A stretch of DNA of 64,000 nt. Origin: DATAPD01 sp036265385 (GTDB taxonomy: Bacteria; Acidobacteriota; Terriglobia; Terriglobales; Acidobacteriaceae). The notes under the pieces were generated by a model. It saw nothing but the letters and a program-made list of their open reading frames with translations, made no database searches and was not told the DNA's origin. Of this stretch, positions 51,684 through 60,312 are shown piece after piece. Numbering within the stretch: the stretch's first letter is position 1; each line of letters begins with the position of its first letter. The position numbers were made by a program, and so were the translations under genes. Location of the stretch: positions 124,001 through 188,000 of the forward strand of contig DATAPD010000032.1 in NCBI GenBank assembly GCA_036265385.1, read 5' to 3'.

Positions 51684-52346
51684 GTGGGGCGCTTGGTCCT
51701 GATCGACGGGGTGGCTGGCTTAATTGCCGCCGGACTCCTTTTGGGAGTCTGGTACGTGTGGTTCGCACACTACAACCGGCGTCGCGGAATACTTACCCTC
51801 AAGCGCATTCAAGCTGCATGCGTCGGGAAGGGTTCGGTTTTCGAGCCTCGCTGGCGCACCTCTTCGCTACTTCAAGCCAGTCTGCATCTGCCATCGCGAT
51901 GGTTCGAGGACGCGAAACTCACCGTCCGCCTGGTACCGCGCCCGATTCCGTTCCGCTGGTTGCTCAGTCATTGGCGCCATCAGAAAGAAACGGTCACATT
52001 CGAGGCCGATCTCGACCACCATCCTGATTTTCAGCTTGTTGTTTTGCACCATCGCTGGGCAGGCAGTAGTAATGGCTCGTCAGCCAAGAGCCGGACCTGG
52101 GACGTGACGCGACCTGCGCCAGTCGTGCTTACCACACGTCAGGAGTGGAGCCAGGAATTAAGTCCTCTAGTAGGCGCGCTGATGTCCACGCGAGAAAAGA
52201 ATTTCTTGTCGGTGCGATTCCGGCCGAATTCGCCTCATTTCAGCGCAACCGTAGAACTGGATATTCTGTCCGACCAGAAAACAGCCACAAGCCTGATTAG
52301 CACTCTGCGCGAACTGGCTTCAGGCGCTTCCGCACGTCAGCACTGA
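51684..52346 (+). CDS. Membrane-anchored hypothetical protein
   Basis: 220 residues; GTG start with GAGG about 6 nt upstream. One N-terminal helix (DGVAGLIAAGLLLGVWYVWFA) and a large cytoplasmic or periplasmic beta-rich domain (RLVPRPIPFRWLLSHWRHQKETVTFEADLDHHPDFQLVVLHHRWAG, ALMSTREKNFLSVRFRPNSPHFSATVELDILSDQ). No family recognised. Sits just downstream of the antiporter (80-nt gap) and convergent with the response regulator. Confidence 0.6.
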   Translation: MGRLVLIDGVAGLIAAGLLLGVWYVWFAHYNRRRGILTLKRIQAACVGKGSVFEPRWRTSSLLQASLHLPSRWFEDAKLTVRLVPRPIPFRWLLSHWRHQKETVTFEADLDHHPDFQLVVLHHRWAGSSNGSSAKSRTWDVTRPAPVVLTTRQEWSQELSPLVGALMSTREKNFLSVRFRPNSPHFSATVELDILSDQKTATSLISTLRELASGASARQH

Positions 52347-52353
52347 ACACCGC

Positions 52354-53115
52354 TCACTCCCCGTCTGGCTCAGCGACGAATTTGTATCCGACCCCTCTCA
52401 CGGTCAGCAGATGGCGCGGACGACTGGGATCTTCTTCGATATAGCGCCGTAACCGAACGACGAAGTTATCGATGGCGCGTGTGTCGGTGTCCTCGTGCAA
52501 GCCCCAGACATCTTCAAGAATGGACTTACGAGCCACGACTCGTTTGTCATTTTTGATCAGGTAGCGCAAGAGTTCAGCTTCCATGACGGTGAGGTGAATC
52601 GTGTTACCGAAGGTGCGTAATTCCAGCTCCCCAAAATCCACGGTCTTCCCGTGGAAGGTGAAGGCATCCGGCTCGGTTCGCTCCTCAACAGGATCGACGC
52701 TTGCGGCTGGTCGGTTCGGCACTGAGGCTGCAGATGCACGAACCCATTGACTCCGTCGCAACAAGCCTTGCAGCCGCGCAAGCAAGATCGCGAGCTCAAA
52801 TGGCTTAGGAAGGTAATCGTCGGCGCCAGCAGCAAAGCCTTTCAGAACATCTTCCGGTCGTCCGCGCGCAGTCAGCATCAAGATCGGGATGTAATTTTGG
52901 TGACTGCGTAACTCGGACGCGACGGTGAAGCCATCTTTTCCTGGCAACATCACATCAAGCACGAGCAGATCGAAGTTTTCATCATTCTCCAGGAGACGTT
53001 GAAGACCGGTTTCCCCATCGCTTGCCACCTCGACTTCGTGTCCTTCGGCGACTAGATTGAAGGCCAGTCCACGTGCAATGTGAGCTTCGTCTTCAACAAC
53101 CAAGATGCGGCTCAT
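52354..53115 (-). CDS. OmpR-family response regulator
   Basis: 253 residues. Receiver MSRILVVEDEAHIARGL...LLVLDVMLPGKDGF with phospho-Asp about 53, KPFEL; linker; C-terminal winged helix LRTFGNTIHLTVMEAELLRYLIKNDKRVVARKSILEDVWGLHEDTDTRAIDNFVVRLRRYIEEDPSRPRHLLTVRGVGYKF. Overlaps the upstream histidine kinase stop by four bases, so they form a two-component pair. Targets unknown. Confidence 0.93.
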   Translation of the reverse strand: MSRILVVEDEAHIARGLAFNLVAEGHEVEVASDGETGLQRLLENDENFDLLVLDVMLPGKDGFTVASELRSHQNYIPILMLTARGRPEDVLKGFAAGADDYLPKPFELAILLARLQGLLRRSQWVRASAASVPNRPAASVDPVEERTEPDAFTFHGKTVDFGELELRTFGNTIHLTVMEAELLRYLIKNDKRVVARKSILEDVWGLHEDTDTRAIDNFVVRLRRYIEEDPSRPRHLLTVRGVGYKFVAEPDGE

Positions 53116-54017
53116 GCCACGCTCCGCGGAAGCTCAATCGTGATGGTCGAGCCCTGGCCAGCCCCCTCGCTCTCGGCGAACACACGCCCACCATGCTTTT
53201 GGGCGATAGACCGCACGATGAACAGTCCGAGGCCGGTGCCTTTCACCTCTGAGAGCGCACGGTCCCGCACGCGATAAAAACGCTTGAATACTCGCTTCAG
53301 ATCCTGAGCCGGGATTCCAATGCCGTGATCCCGCACACGCAGCGCAATGTGCTGGTCGTCGGGAGCAGCAAGCTCAGCCAAGATTGACACTTGTTGGGGC
53401 GAGTATTTCACGGCGTTATCGAGAATGTTGATCACGGCAGTTCGGAGTTCTTCAGGGTCACCCATGATCCGTGAGGCTGCCCCGCTTCCGTTTTCGTCGA
53501 ATCGAAGCGCGGTCTCGTCGAGATGGTAGCGGGTACGGGTCGTATCCACACACTCCCGCACAAGGCCGGCAAAATCTACTGCTACTTCCAGATGCTTGCC
53601 ACGTTTGTGACCGGCTTGCCCAGCTTTTAAGACCTGCTCAACTGTGGAATGCAGGCGATCGGTGTCCTGCAACATGAGGCGATAAAACTCTTGCTGTTTT
53701 GCACGATCGACCTCGCGACGTTGAAGAGTTTCGAGATAAAGGCGAATCGACGCGATCGGCGTCTTCAGTTCGTGAGTGACTGCATTGATAAAGCTGTCGT
53801 GCTGCTCGTTACGGCGAATTTCTCTAACAAGGAAAATCGTATTGAGAACGAGACCGGCGATGATCAGCAGGAAGAAGATGGCGCCGAGAAAAAGCAGCAC
53901 GCCTTCGCGCCAGTTGAGGATGATCCAGCCGATGTTGAGAGTGACCGCGAGGGCAATGAGGCAGATGCCCAGCGTCAGCGAGAACGCGATCGCCCTGCGC
54001 CGGCTTGTAATGCGCAT
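53112..54017 (-). CDS. Sensor histidine kinase
   Basis: 301 residues. Two N-terminal helices (IAFSLTLGICLIALAVTLNIGWIIL; VLLFLGAIFFLLIIAGLVLNTIFLVREI), almost no periplasmic loop, then HisKA FINAVTHELKTPIASIRLYLETLQ (phospho-His) and HATPase NILDNAVKYSP, VRDHGIGIPAQDLKRVFKRFYR, GTGLGLFIVRSIAQKHGG. Probably senses a membrane-internal or cytoplasmic signal. Four-base overlap with its response regulator. Confidence 0.93.
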   Translation of the reverse strand: MRITSRRRAIAFSLTLGICLIALAVTLNIGWIILNWREGVLLFLGAIFFLLIIAGLVLNTIFLVREIRRNEQHDSFINAVTHELKTPIASIRLYLETLQRREVDRAKQQEFYRLMLQDTDRLHSTVEQVLKAGQAGHKRGKHLEVAVDFAGLVRECVDTTRTRYHLDETALRFDENGSGAASRIMGDPEELRTAVINILDNAVKYSPQQVSILAELAAPDDQHIALRVRDHGIGIPAQDLKRVFKRFYRVRDRALSEVKGTGLGLFIVRSIAQKHGGRVFAESEGAGQGSTITIELPRSVA

Positions 54018-54041
54018 GCTGCGATTCTAACGCGGGAGTTG

Positions 54042-54070
54042 AAAAACAGATGCGGGCGAAACGCCCGCAT
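54042..54070 (-). terminator. Terminator of the desaturase gene
   Basis: TGCGGGCG-AAA-CGCCCGCA perfect 8-bp stem; minus strand followed by CTGTTTTTC. Six nt after the desaturase stop. Confidence 0.88.
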
Positions 54071-54075
54071 TCACA

Positions 54076-54993
54076 CTAATCGTTGCCGGAGGCGGTAGCG
54101 GTCAGCTCTGTCGTGGTGGCAAGATCTTTCGTCAATTCCGGCTTGGGCGGAAGTTTATCGAGCTGGACTTTGTAGATGTGGCGTGCGAGACCGAGCTTTT
54201 TCAGTGCCCAGATGCCATACCAGTTCAGGTCGATTTCGTACCAAGTGAGTCCATGACGTGCGGAGACTGGATGCGCATGGTGGTTGTTATGCCAGCCTTC
54301 ACCGAAGGTCAGGATTGCGACCAGGAAATTATTCGTCGAAAGATCTTTCGTAGCGAAGCGCCGTGATCCCCACATGTGAGTGATTGAGTTCACGGCCCAC
54401 GTAGCGTGCAGGCCAACCACGGTGCGAAGGAACACGCCCCAGAGAAGGAACGGCCATCCGCCAATGGCAAACAGGATCACTCCGAGAACAATCATCGGCA
54501 CATAGTGATATTTCGTGAGCCACACGTGCACAGGATCTTTCGCGAGATCGGGAACGTAGCGGGCGAGCGTTGTCGTATCGTGATGCATGGACTTGCCGCT
54601 CAGAATCCATCCCATGTGCGCCCACCAGGTGCCATCGATCGGGGAGTGCGGATCGCCTTCCTGGTCAGAAAACTGATGATGAATCCGGTGCGTAGCTACC
54701 CAGAAAATCGGACCGCCCTCGAGCGCAAGCGTCGCGCACAGCGTGAGAAAATATTCGACCCACTTCGGAGTCTTGTATCCACGGTGCGTGAGCAGCCGGT
54801 GATAGCTCATGCCGATACCAAGACTGCCGGAAACCCACCACAAGAAACACGCCACAAAGAACGCTGGCCAGGTAAAGAAGAAAAGCGCTGCCACTGCGCC
54901 GACATGAAAAGCGGCCATAAAAATCGCAGTGACCCAATTGATGCCGTCGCTCTCAGAACGTTCTTTTCGCAAAGTGGTGGTGTTGGTTTCCAT
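54076..54993 (-). CDS. Fatty-acid (acyl-CoA/lipid) desaturase
   Basis: 305 residues from ATG 54993 with GGGGAG upstream. Three His boxes HRLLTHR, HRIHH and HNNHH (about positions 75, 110 and 230) mark the membrane di-iron desaturase family; four helices. Makes a double bond in a fatty acyl chain, most likely delta-9. Adjacent to a two-component pair and preceded by an ACAGAG/CTCTGT inverted repeat at 55054-55070 that may be an operator. Confidence 0.9.
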   Translation of the reverse strand: METNTTTLRKERSESDGINWVTAIFMAAFHVGAVAALFFFTWPAFFVACFLWWVSGSLGIGMSYHRLLTHRGYKTPKWVEYFLTLCATLALEGGPIFWVATHRIHHQFSDQEGDPHSPIDGTWWAHMGWILSGKSMHHDTTTLARYVPDLAKDPVHVWLTKYHYVPMIVLGVILFAIGGWPFLLWGVFLRTVVGLHATWAVNSITHMWGSRRFATKDLSTNNFLVAILTFGEGWHNNHHAHPVSARHGLTWYEIDLNWYGIWALKKLGLARHIYKVQLDKLPPKPELTKDLATTTELTATASGND

Positions 54994-55053
54994 GAATCTC
55001 CCCAAGTGAATGAACGCAGTCGCGCCATCCCCGTTGAAAACCTTATCAGCGGA

Positions 55054-55070
55054 ACAGAGTTAACCTCTGT
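55054..55070. promoter_or_regulatory. Inverted repeat upstream of the desaturase
   Basis: ACAGAG-TTAAC-CTCTGT, perfect, five-base spacer, about 60 nt before the desaturase start. Could be a regulator site; no promoter hexamers were matched with confidence. Confidence 0.4.
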
Positions 55071-55158
55071 AATAGTTGTGTAATAGGTCTGTGAAGGCGT
55101 TACCTGCGTAATGCTCAGCGCTCGATTGAGTGCTCATTTGAAGGTGACGCAAATGCGT

Positions 55159-55740
55159 TTATCGTTTTTGAAGTCTGCGAAAACGATCTACTTTCGCACG
55201 GTTTCCACAGACTTTCATGTCGCACCAGCGACGGCGGCCCGCGCGACTGGTATCGACGAATAACCAAGAGCAGTTTGGGTTCGAGCAATGGCGAACGCGT
55301 CTTAACGCATCCGAAGTCAGCAGGTCGCCAGCGGCCCTCGCAACCTCCGCCAGAATACGCTCTGTGGGGTGCACAGAAGCGGGCCAAACCAGTTCGAAAT
55401 GTCTCCCTTTTCGCGCAAAAACCTGAGTGCGTACCGAATTCCGGTAGAGGGTTTGCAATCTGAGCAGGTCATTTGAGTGAGGGGCACGATTCTCGGAAAT
55501 ACTGGAAAACACTTGATAGAGAATCTCGCGAAACACGAGTGCTCGGCGGAAGTTACGGCCAACATAAATTTCCGGATACATCGTGAAGTCGATGGGTGTT
55601 TTGAGAATCCCAGCCTGATGCGCCCATTCCTCGAGATCGTGGATGCTAGTCAGATCATCTCCAGGATTTTTTGCACCGTGAAGATGAACGGTGTTGACGA
55701 AATCAAGCGCCAGGTTTCCACCAATAAATTCGAATTCCAT
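55159..55740 (-). CDS. CGNR zinc-finger (ABATE-domain) transcriptional regulator
   Basis: 193 residues. N-terminal ABATE part FEFIGGNLALDFVNTVHLHGAKNPGDDLTSIHDLEEWAHQAGIL and C-terminal zinc-ribbon HCSNPNCSWLFVDTSRAGRRRWCDMKVCGNRAKVDRFRR, the CGNR signature. Such proteins are probable stress or metabolite-responsive regulators. Divergent from an epoxide hydrolase, with two matched inverted repeats between them. Confidence 0.88.
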   Translation of the reverse strand: MEFEFIGGNLALDFVNTVHLHGAKNPGDDLTSIHDLEEWAHQAGILKTPIDFTMYPEIYVGRNFRRALVFREILYQVFSSISENRAPHSNDLLRLQTLYRNSVRTQVFARKGRHFELVWPASVHPTERILAEVARAAGDLLTSDALRRVRHCSNPNCSWLFVDTSRAGRRRWCDMKVCGNRAKVDRFRRLQKR

Positions 55741-55751
55741 AGGTTTTGTCT

Positions 55752-55781
55752 GTAACCGTTATAACACGTTTGACAGGTTAC
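55752..55781. promoter_or_regulatory. Operator 1, GTAACC-N18-GGTTAC
   Basis: GTAACC at 55752-55757 and GGTTAC at 55776-55781, overlapping the -35 of the epoxide hydrolase promoter. Arms extend to TGTAACC/GGTTACA. Confidence 0.7.
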
Positions 55782-55798
55782 AAACCCCAGTTTAAAAT
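55770..55798 (+). promoter_or_regulatory. Sigma-70 promoter of the epoxide hydrolase
   Basis: TTGACA (55770-55775), 17-nt spacer, TAAAAT (55793-55798). Near-consensus. Predicted start about 55805, leaving a 40-nt leader. Flanked by two inverted repeats. Confidence 0.75.
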
Positions 55799-55809
55799 TC
55801 CTCCTCTCG

Positions 55810-55839
55810 TAACCTATATGAGTCGTTTTACCGGTTACA
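55810..55839. promoter_or_regulatory. Operator 2, GTAACC-N18-GGTTAC
   Basis: GTAACC at 55810-55815 and GGTTAC at 55834-55839. Same arms and same 18-bp spacing as operator 1, centred 58 bp downstream of it, in the leader of the epoxide hydrolase. Confidence 0.7.
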
Positions 55840-55845
55840 TCTACT

Positions 55846-56994
55846 ATGACGATTTCGACATTTTCATTGCCCTACTCGGAACAGGCAGTTTTCGATTTGC
55901 GTGATCGTCTCGAGCGCACGCGCTGGCCCGACACCATCGAGGGCTCCGGATGGGCGTACGGCTTCGACCGCGATTATCTGGAGGGGATGTGTCGCTATTG
56001 GGCACAAGCTTTCGATTGGAAGCACGAGGTCGAAAGCCTTTCATCGTGGAAACATTTCGTTGCTGACGTCGAAGGGACACGCATTCATTTCGTGCATGAG
56101 CGAGGGCGCGGTCCGAATGCGATCCCGTTGTTGTTGCTGCATGGATGGCCGGGATCGTTCCTGGAGATGCTCAAGCTCATCCCTCTGCTTACGAATCCGG
56201 AGGCGCACGGCGCAGACTTGGCCGATTCGTTCGATGTGATCGTCCCTTCCCTGCCCGGCTTTGGTTATTCGGGCCCGACGAGATCGGCGGGAATCAACAC
56301 GAGGCGCATTTCCGAATTGCTCGCCTTATTGATGTGCGAGCTGGGCTACGAACGCTTCGCCGCACATGGAGGAGATTTCGGAGCAGGCGTCAGTTGCTGG
56401 CTGGCGAGAAAATATCCGGAACGACTCATTGGCATCCATCTGAATTACATCCCCGGATCGTACTTGCCTGGACTCGCATCCGACACTCAACTGTCTGCCG
56501 AGGAATTCCAGTTCCAGCGCGATGAGCAAGAATGGGAGGAGCGCTGGGGCGCATATTCGCACCTGCAGCTCACCACACCTCTGACGCTGGCTTACGGATT
56601 GAACGATTCGCCGGCCGCCTTGGCTGCTTGGGTCCTTGAAAAGTTTCGTGACTGGGCGGATTGCGACGGTGATCTCGAAAAGCGTTTTACAAAAGACGAA
56701 TTGCTGGCGAATGTGACGCTTTACTGGATGACAGAAACGATCCACTCTTCGTGCCGCCTGTATTTCGAAGGACGAAAGGCTCCGCTTCATTTGAATCGAG
56801 GCGAGCAGATTTCAGTACCTTGCGGGATCGCACATTTCCCAAAAGAAGCGCCATTCCCTCCGCGATCGTGGATCGAGCGCGGCTACAACGTTCAGCACTG
56901 GACCGAAATGCCACGAGGAGGACACTTCGCGGCCATGGAAGAACCGAAGTTGTTGGCTCAAGACATTCGCACATTCTTCCGGCGATTTCGCTGA
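55846..56994 (+). CDS. Epoxide hydrolase (EPHX1-type)
   Basis: 382 residues. N-terminal EHN lid region LPYSEQAVFDLRDRLERTRWPDTIEGSGWAYGFDRDYLEGMCRYWAQAFDWKHEVESLSSWKHFVADVEG, oxyanion HGWPGSF, LPGFGYSGP and nucleophile Asp in HGGDFGAGV (about residue 182), then the cap and C-terminal His (GGHFAAMEEP). Opens epoxides to diols. Regulated from the promoter with two CGNR-side operators. Could be for a xenobiotic or lipid epoxide. Confidence 0.9.
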   Translation: MTISTFSLPYSEQAVFDLRDRLERTRWPDTIEGSGWAYGFDRDYLEGMCRYWAQAFDWKHEVESLSSWKHFVADVEGTRIHFVHERGRGPNAIPLLLLHGWPGSFLEMLKLIPLLTNPEAHGADLADSFDVIVPSLPGFGYSGPTRSAGINTRRISELLALLMCELGYERFAAHGGDFGAGVSCWLARKYPERLIGIHLNYIPGSYLPGLASDTQLSAEEFQFQRDEQEWEERWGAYSHLQLTTPLTLAYGLNDSPAALAAWVLEKFRDWADCDGDLEKRFTKDELLANVTLYWMTETIHSSCRLYFEGRKAPLHLNRGEQISVPCGIAHFPKEAPFPPRSWIERGYNVQHWTEMPRGGHFAAMEEPKLLAQDIRTFFRRFR

Positions 56995-57001
56995 GAACTA
57001 A

Positions 57002-57880
57002 TCAGGCAGCGCTGCTTTTGACTTCGACGCCCGCCCATTTCTCGAGCAACGTGAGCGTGGCTGCGTAATCAAGGTCCTGATGGCCATCTTCCGCGGCCAT
57101 TTCGTAGATGTCATTCACGGCCTCAAGCCCTGGAAGGCGGACCCGGGAATCTTTAGCGGCGTCGAGCGCAAGGTGGATATCTTTGAGCATCAGTCGCAAC
57201 GGGAAATTCGGCGAGAAATCTCTCTTCATGATGAATGGAGCCTTGTAGTCGACAACGCCAGACCGAACCATCGAGGCCTGAACAAGAGGCATCATGCGAT
57301 CGATATCGACTCCAAGTTTCGCCGCTAGTGTGAGCGCCTCGGCAAATCCTTCGTAGATGAGCGCAATCTGAAGATTCATGGCCAGCTTCGTAGCCTGACC
57401 TTTGCTGGTTTCTCCCATGTGGAAAACCTGCTTGCCCATCGCCTTGAATAAAGGGTCCAGACGCGCGAGAGATTCATCATCAGCGCCCACCATGAAAATC
57501 AAGCTGGCACTCTGCGCAGCGATTTTGGATCCTGTCACAGGCGCATCAACATATCTTGCCCCTCGGGCTTGCACACGCTCGGCAAACTGACGAGTTGCAG
57601 CGGGCGCAATCGTGCTCGAATCAACAATGATCATGCCTTCAACCAGGGCGTTCTGCACACCGTTCTGGCCGAAAAGAATGGATTCCACAGCTTTTGTATC
57701 GGAAACGCAAAGCCACACGACTTCCGCGCCCTGGGCGGCTTCTGCCGGAGTTGCAGCCACGCGTACGCCATCAACAGTCTTTGGCGTGCGGTTCCAAACG
57801 GTTACATCGTGACCTGCCTTCACAAGGTTTACAGCCATCGGCAGTCCCATGATGCCCAATCCCAGAAATGCAACTCGCAT
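57002..57880 (-). CDS. 3-hydroxyisobutyrate-dehydrogenase-like (HIBADH family) oxidoreductase
   Basis: 292 residues. FLGLGIMGLPMAVNLVKAGHDVTVWNRT NAD(P) fold, DAPVTGSKIAAQSASLIFMVGAD, catalytic Lys in GQATKLAMNLQIALIYEGFAEALTLAAKLGVD. A beta-hydroxyacid dehydrogenase with substrates such as 3-hydroxyisobutyrate, tartronate semialdehyde or glyoxylate. Glycerate kinase about 1 kb away would fit tartronate semialdehyde reductase. Convergent with the epoxide hydrolase, 7-nt gap. Confidence 0.87.
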   Translation of the reverse strand: MRVAFLGLGIMGLPMAVNLVKAGHDVTVWNRTPKTVDGVRVAATPAEAAQGAEVVWLCVSDTKAVESILFGQNGVQNALVEGMIIVDSSTIAPAATRQFAERVQARGARYVDAPVTGSKIAAQSASLIFMVGADDESLARLDPLFKAMGKQVFHMGETSKGQATKLAMNLQIALIYEGFAEALTLAAKLGVDIDRMMPLVQASMVRSGVVDYKAPFIMKRDFSPNFPLRLMLKDIHLALDAAKDSRVRLPGLEAVNDIYEMAAEDGHQDLDYAATLTLLEKWAGVEVKSSAA

Positions 57881-58027
57881 GTTTCCTCCGTTCCCGGATT
57901 AGAAACGAGATGATCATCGTGGTCAATACACGCGGTGCGTCAAATTGCATATAGAATAAAAACAACAAACCGGCGACGAACGTGGGTGTGTCACCCTGCG
58001 AGTAAAGTCGCCCAGCCGTCATCAAGA

Positions 58028-58924
58028 ATGTTTAAGGTCACGCTCCAGAATCCCTCGCTGCGAAAGCGTGCACGCCAGTTCACCCGACTGGTGCGGCATT
58101 CGGCGATGACTCCTCGTACAGGGGAAACTCGCAAGCCGAAGCTGGTCAGCAACGGCGACCTTGGACTCACTTTCATCGGCCATTCAAGTTTTTTCGCTCA
58201 GATTGGCGGACAAAACGTTCTGCTCGATCCGAACTTCGCACCATGGCTGTTTCTGCTGAAGCGACTTCGCAAGCCGGGCGTTCGAGTGCGAGATCTGCCG
58301 CCGATTGATCTTGTACTGGTGACGCACGCTCATTTCGATCATCTGCATCGGCCGTCGCTGCGGACGATCGTGCAACATACATTGAGGCTGCGCGGAAAAG
58401 CTCCCACTCTCGTCGTGCCTCATCATTTGTTCGATCTGGTTTCGGATTTGCGTTTCCACGAGATTGTCGAACTAGAGTGGTGGAACAGTTTCCGCCATTC
58501 GGGATTAACGGTGACTCACGTGCCTTCGCGTCACTGGGGGGCGCGCGTGCTGAAGGATTCGCATCGCGGATATGGCGGCTACGTTCTGCGTTCCGGGAAA
58601 CACTCTCTCTACCATGCGGGCGATACTGCGTACTTCTCAGGCTTTCGCGAAATTGGGCAGCGCCTCGCTCCTGAGTTGGCGCTGTTGCCTATTGGCGCCT
58701 ATCAGCCGGAAACCTTTCGAAACGTGCACACGAATCCAGCTGACGCCACGCGAGCCTTCCTTGATCTCAAATCTCGCTGGATGGTGCCAATGCATTACGG
58801 CACGTTTCAGCTCTCGCATGAGCCAATGGATGAACCGCTGCAGTTGCTGGAAAAGGAAGCGAAAGCGCACGGAGTCGCTGATCGCGTGGTCGTCCTTGAG
58901 GAAGGTCGAACGAAGATTTTTTAG
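58028..58924 (+). CDS. MBL-fold metallohydrolase (UlaG/NAPE-PLD-like)
   Basis: 298 residues from ATG 58028. GLTFIGHSSFFAQIGGQNVLLDPNFAPWL, metal motif THAHFDH, VTHVPSRHWGARVL, LYHAGDTAYFSGFREIG and VPMHYGTFQLSHEPMDEP: the lipid-phosphodiesterase NAPE-PLD/UlaG-like MBL pattern (HxHxDH, then H, D, H). Substrate unknown. Convergent with glycerate kinase, 10-nt gap. Confidence 0.87.
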   Translation: MFKVTLQNPSLRKRARQFTRLVRHSAMTPRTGETRKPKLVSNGDLGLTFIGHSSFFAQIGGQNVLLDPNFAPWLFLLKRLRKPGVRVRDLPPIDLVLVTHAHFDHLHRPSLRTIVQHTLRLRGKAPTLVVPHHLFDLVSDLRFHEIVELEWWNSFRHSGLTVTHVPSRHWGARVLKDSHRGYGGYVLRSGKHSLYHAGDTAYFSGFREIGQRLAPELALLPIGAYQPETFRNVHTNPADATRAFLDLKSRWMVPMHYGTFQLSHEPMDEPLQLLEKEAKAHGVADRVVVLEEGRTKIF

Positions 58925-58934
58925 AGCGCGCGCT

Positions 58935-60263
58935 TCAGTAAGCGAGCAAAATACGCAAATCGCGCAGGTTGTTTCCCGTCGGCCCAGTGATCACCGCATC
59001 TCCCAATTCATGGAAAAGTGGATACGCATTGAACATCCTGGCCGCGGCATTGGCATCTAGTCCGCGAGCTTCCGCGCGGGCGATGGTGCTCCCATCGACA
59101 ATCGCGCCAGCTGCTGGACTGTTGCCATCGATGCCATCGGTCCCGGCGCTGAGCACCGTGATGTCCTCTCCTTTGATTTTTGGGGCACAAGCTAGCGCGA
59201 ATTGTTGATTGCGCCCGCCGGTGCCGCCATTTTCAACATGGACAGTCACTTCCCCGCCAGAGATGAGACAGACTTTTGAAACGCTCTTCCGCAATTCTCT
59301 CAGTCGGTCCAGAAGATAGTCGGCAGCGCGGCCGTAGTCCCAGTCATCGCAGGAATTGTTGACTTCCACGGCGAAACCATGACTCGTGGCCGCAACTCCA
59401 GCTTCCTCAACCGCGACGCGGTTCGAGAGGACAGGCCACCAACGCGAGTAGACGAAAGCGGGATCATCCGACTTCGGTGTTTCTTCCAAAGCGTGGCGTT
59501 CGAACAAATCGGAAACAGACTTGGGTAGCGTTTCAAGCAAGCTGTGTTCTGCGGCGATACGCTGACAGTCCTCGACTGTCGTTGAATCAGGCATAGTGGG
59601 TCCCGAGGCAAGCGCGTCTGGCGTGTTGTCGGGGACATCACTTACGAGAATTGAAACCTGGCGCGCAGGATACGCAGCCTGCGCCATGCGTCCACCTTTT
59701 ACGGCGGAAAGGTGCTTTCGGATCGCATTGATGTCTGCAATCGGCGCAGAGGAATGGACCAGCGTGCGATAAGTTTGGACGATGTCGTCAAGTGAGATCT
59801 CATCGTCCACTGGCTTTTCGACCATCGAAGACCCGCCGCCGCTTAAGAGATAAACAATCAGCGAGGAAGCGTTCTGCGCTGCTAAGGATTTGAGAATGGA
59901 TTCGGCTGCTCGAATGGATTCATGATTCGGTGTCGGATGTCCGCCAAGAAAATAACGAAATCCGTGAACCTGCGGCTGAAATTGCTCCGGACAGACAACA
60001 ATGCCTTCCATGTTGCTGCCAATCTTTGATTCCAGCGCGCGCACCATGGTTTGACCGGCTTTGCCGATCGAGACAACGAAAACGCGCGTGTAGGAATGCA
60101 GATCGTAAAGATCGTCACAGACGCGAAGAACTCCACGATCGCAATCGATCTTTTTTGCAAATGCCTTCTCGATACTCGATTCGCGTAAAGCTTGCTGAAA
60201 CAGATCGCTGGCAGTTTCGCGCATCCGGCGATACTGCTGTTCTCGATCAAGCTGAAGCGACAT
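58935..60263 (-). CDS. Glycerate 2-kinase (MOFRL type)
   Basis: 442 residues from ATG 60263. N-terminal DUF4147 domain (VVSIGKAGQTMVRALESKIG, GGHPTPNHESIRAAESIL, YLLSGGGSSMVEKPV, NAIRKHLSAVKGGRMAQAAYP, ILVSDVPDNTPDALASGPTMPD) and C-terminal MOFRL (LISGGEVTVHVENGGTGGRNQQFAL, SAGTDGIDGNSPAAGAIVDG, ITGPTGNNLRDLRILL). Phosphorylates D-glycerate to 2-phosphoglycerate. Fits with the HIBADH-like tartronate-type dehydrogenase nearby. A longer start 39 nt upstream is possible. Confidence 0.92.
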   Translation of the reverse strand: MSLQLDREQQYRRMRETASDLFQQALRESSIEKAFAKKIDCDRGVLRVCDDLYDLHSYTRVFVVSIGKAGQTMVRALESKIGSNMEGIVVCPEQFQPQVHGFRYFLGGHPTPNHESIRAAESILKSLAAQNASSLIVYLLSGGGSSMVEKPVDDEISLDDIVQTYRTLVHSSAPIADINAIRKHLSAVKGGRMAQAAYPARQVSILVSDVPDNTPDALASGPTMPDSTTVEDCQRIAAEHSLLETLPKSVSDLFERHALEETPKSDDPAFVYSRWWPVLSNRVAVEEAGVAATSHGFAVEVNNSCDDWDYGRAADYLLDRLRELRKSVSKVCLISGGEVTVHVENGGTGGRNQQFALACAPKIKGEDITVLSAGTDGIDGNSPAAGAIVDGSTIARAEARGLDANAAARMFNAYPLFHELGDAVITGPTGNNLRDLRILLAY

Positions 60264-60312
60264 GGGCAGGATTATAGAGGGCTTCCAGGCTCCAGGCGTC
60301 ATGCTGGAAGCC
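60264..60312. repeat. Family D repeat between glycerate kinase and hydrolase
   Basis: GGCTTCCAGGCTCCAGGC, then GCTGGAAGCCTTAGGCTTC, AGGCTTCAGCTC just beyond. Same string family as at 21586. Confidence 0.5.
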
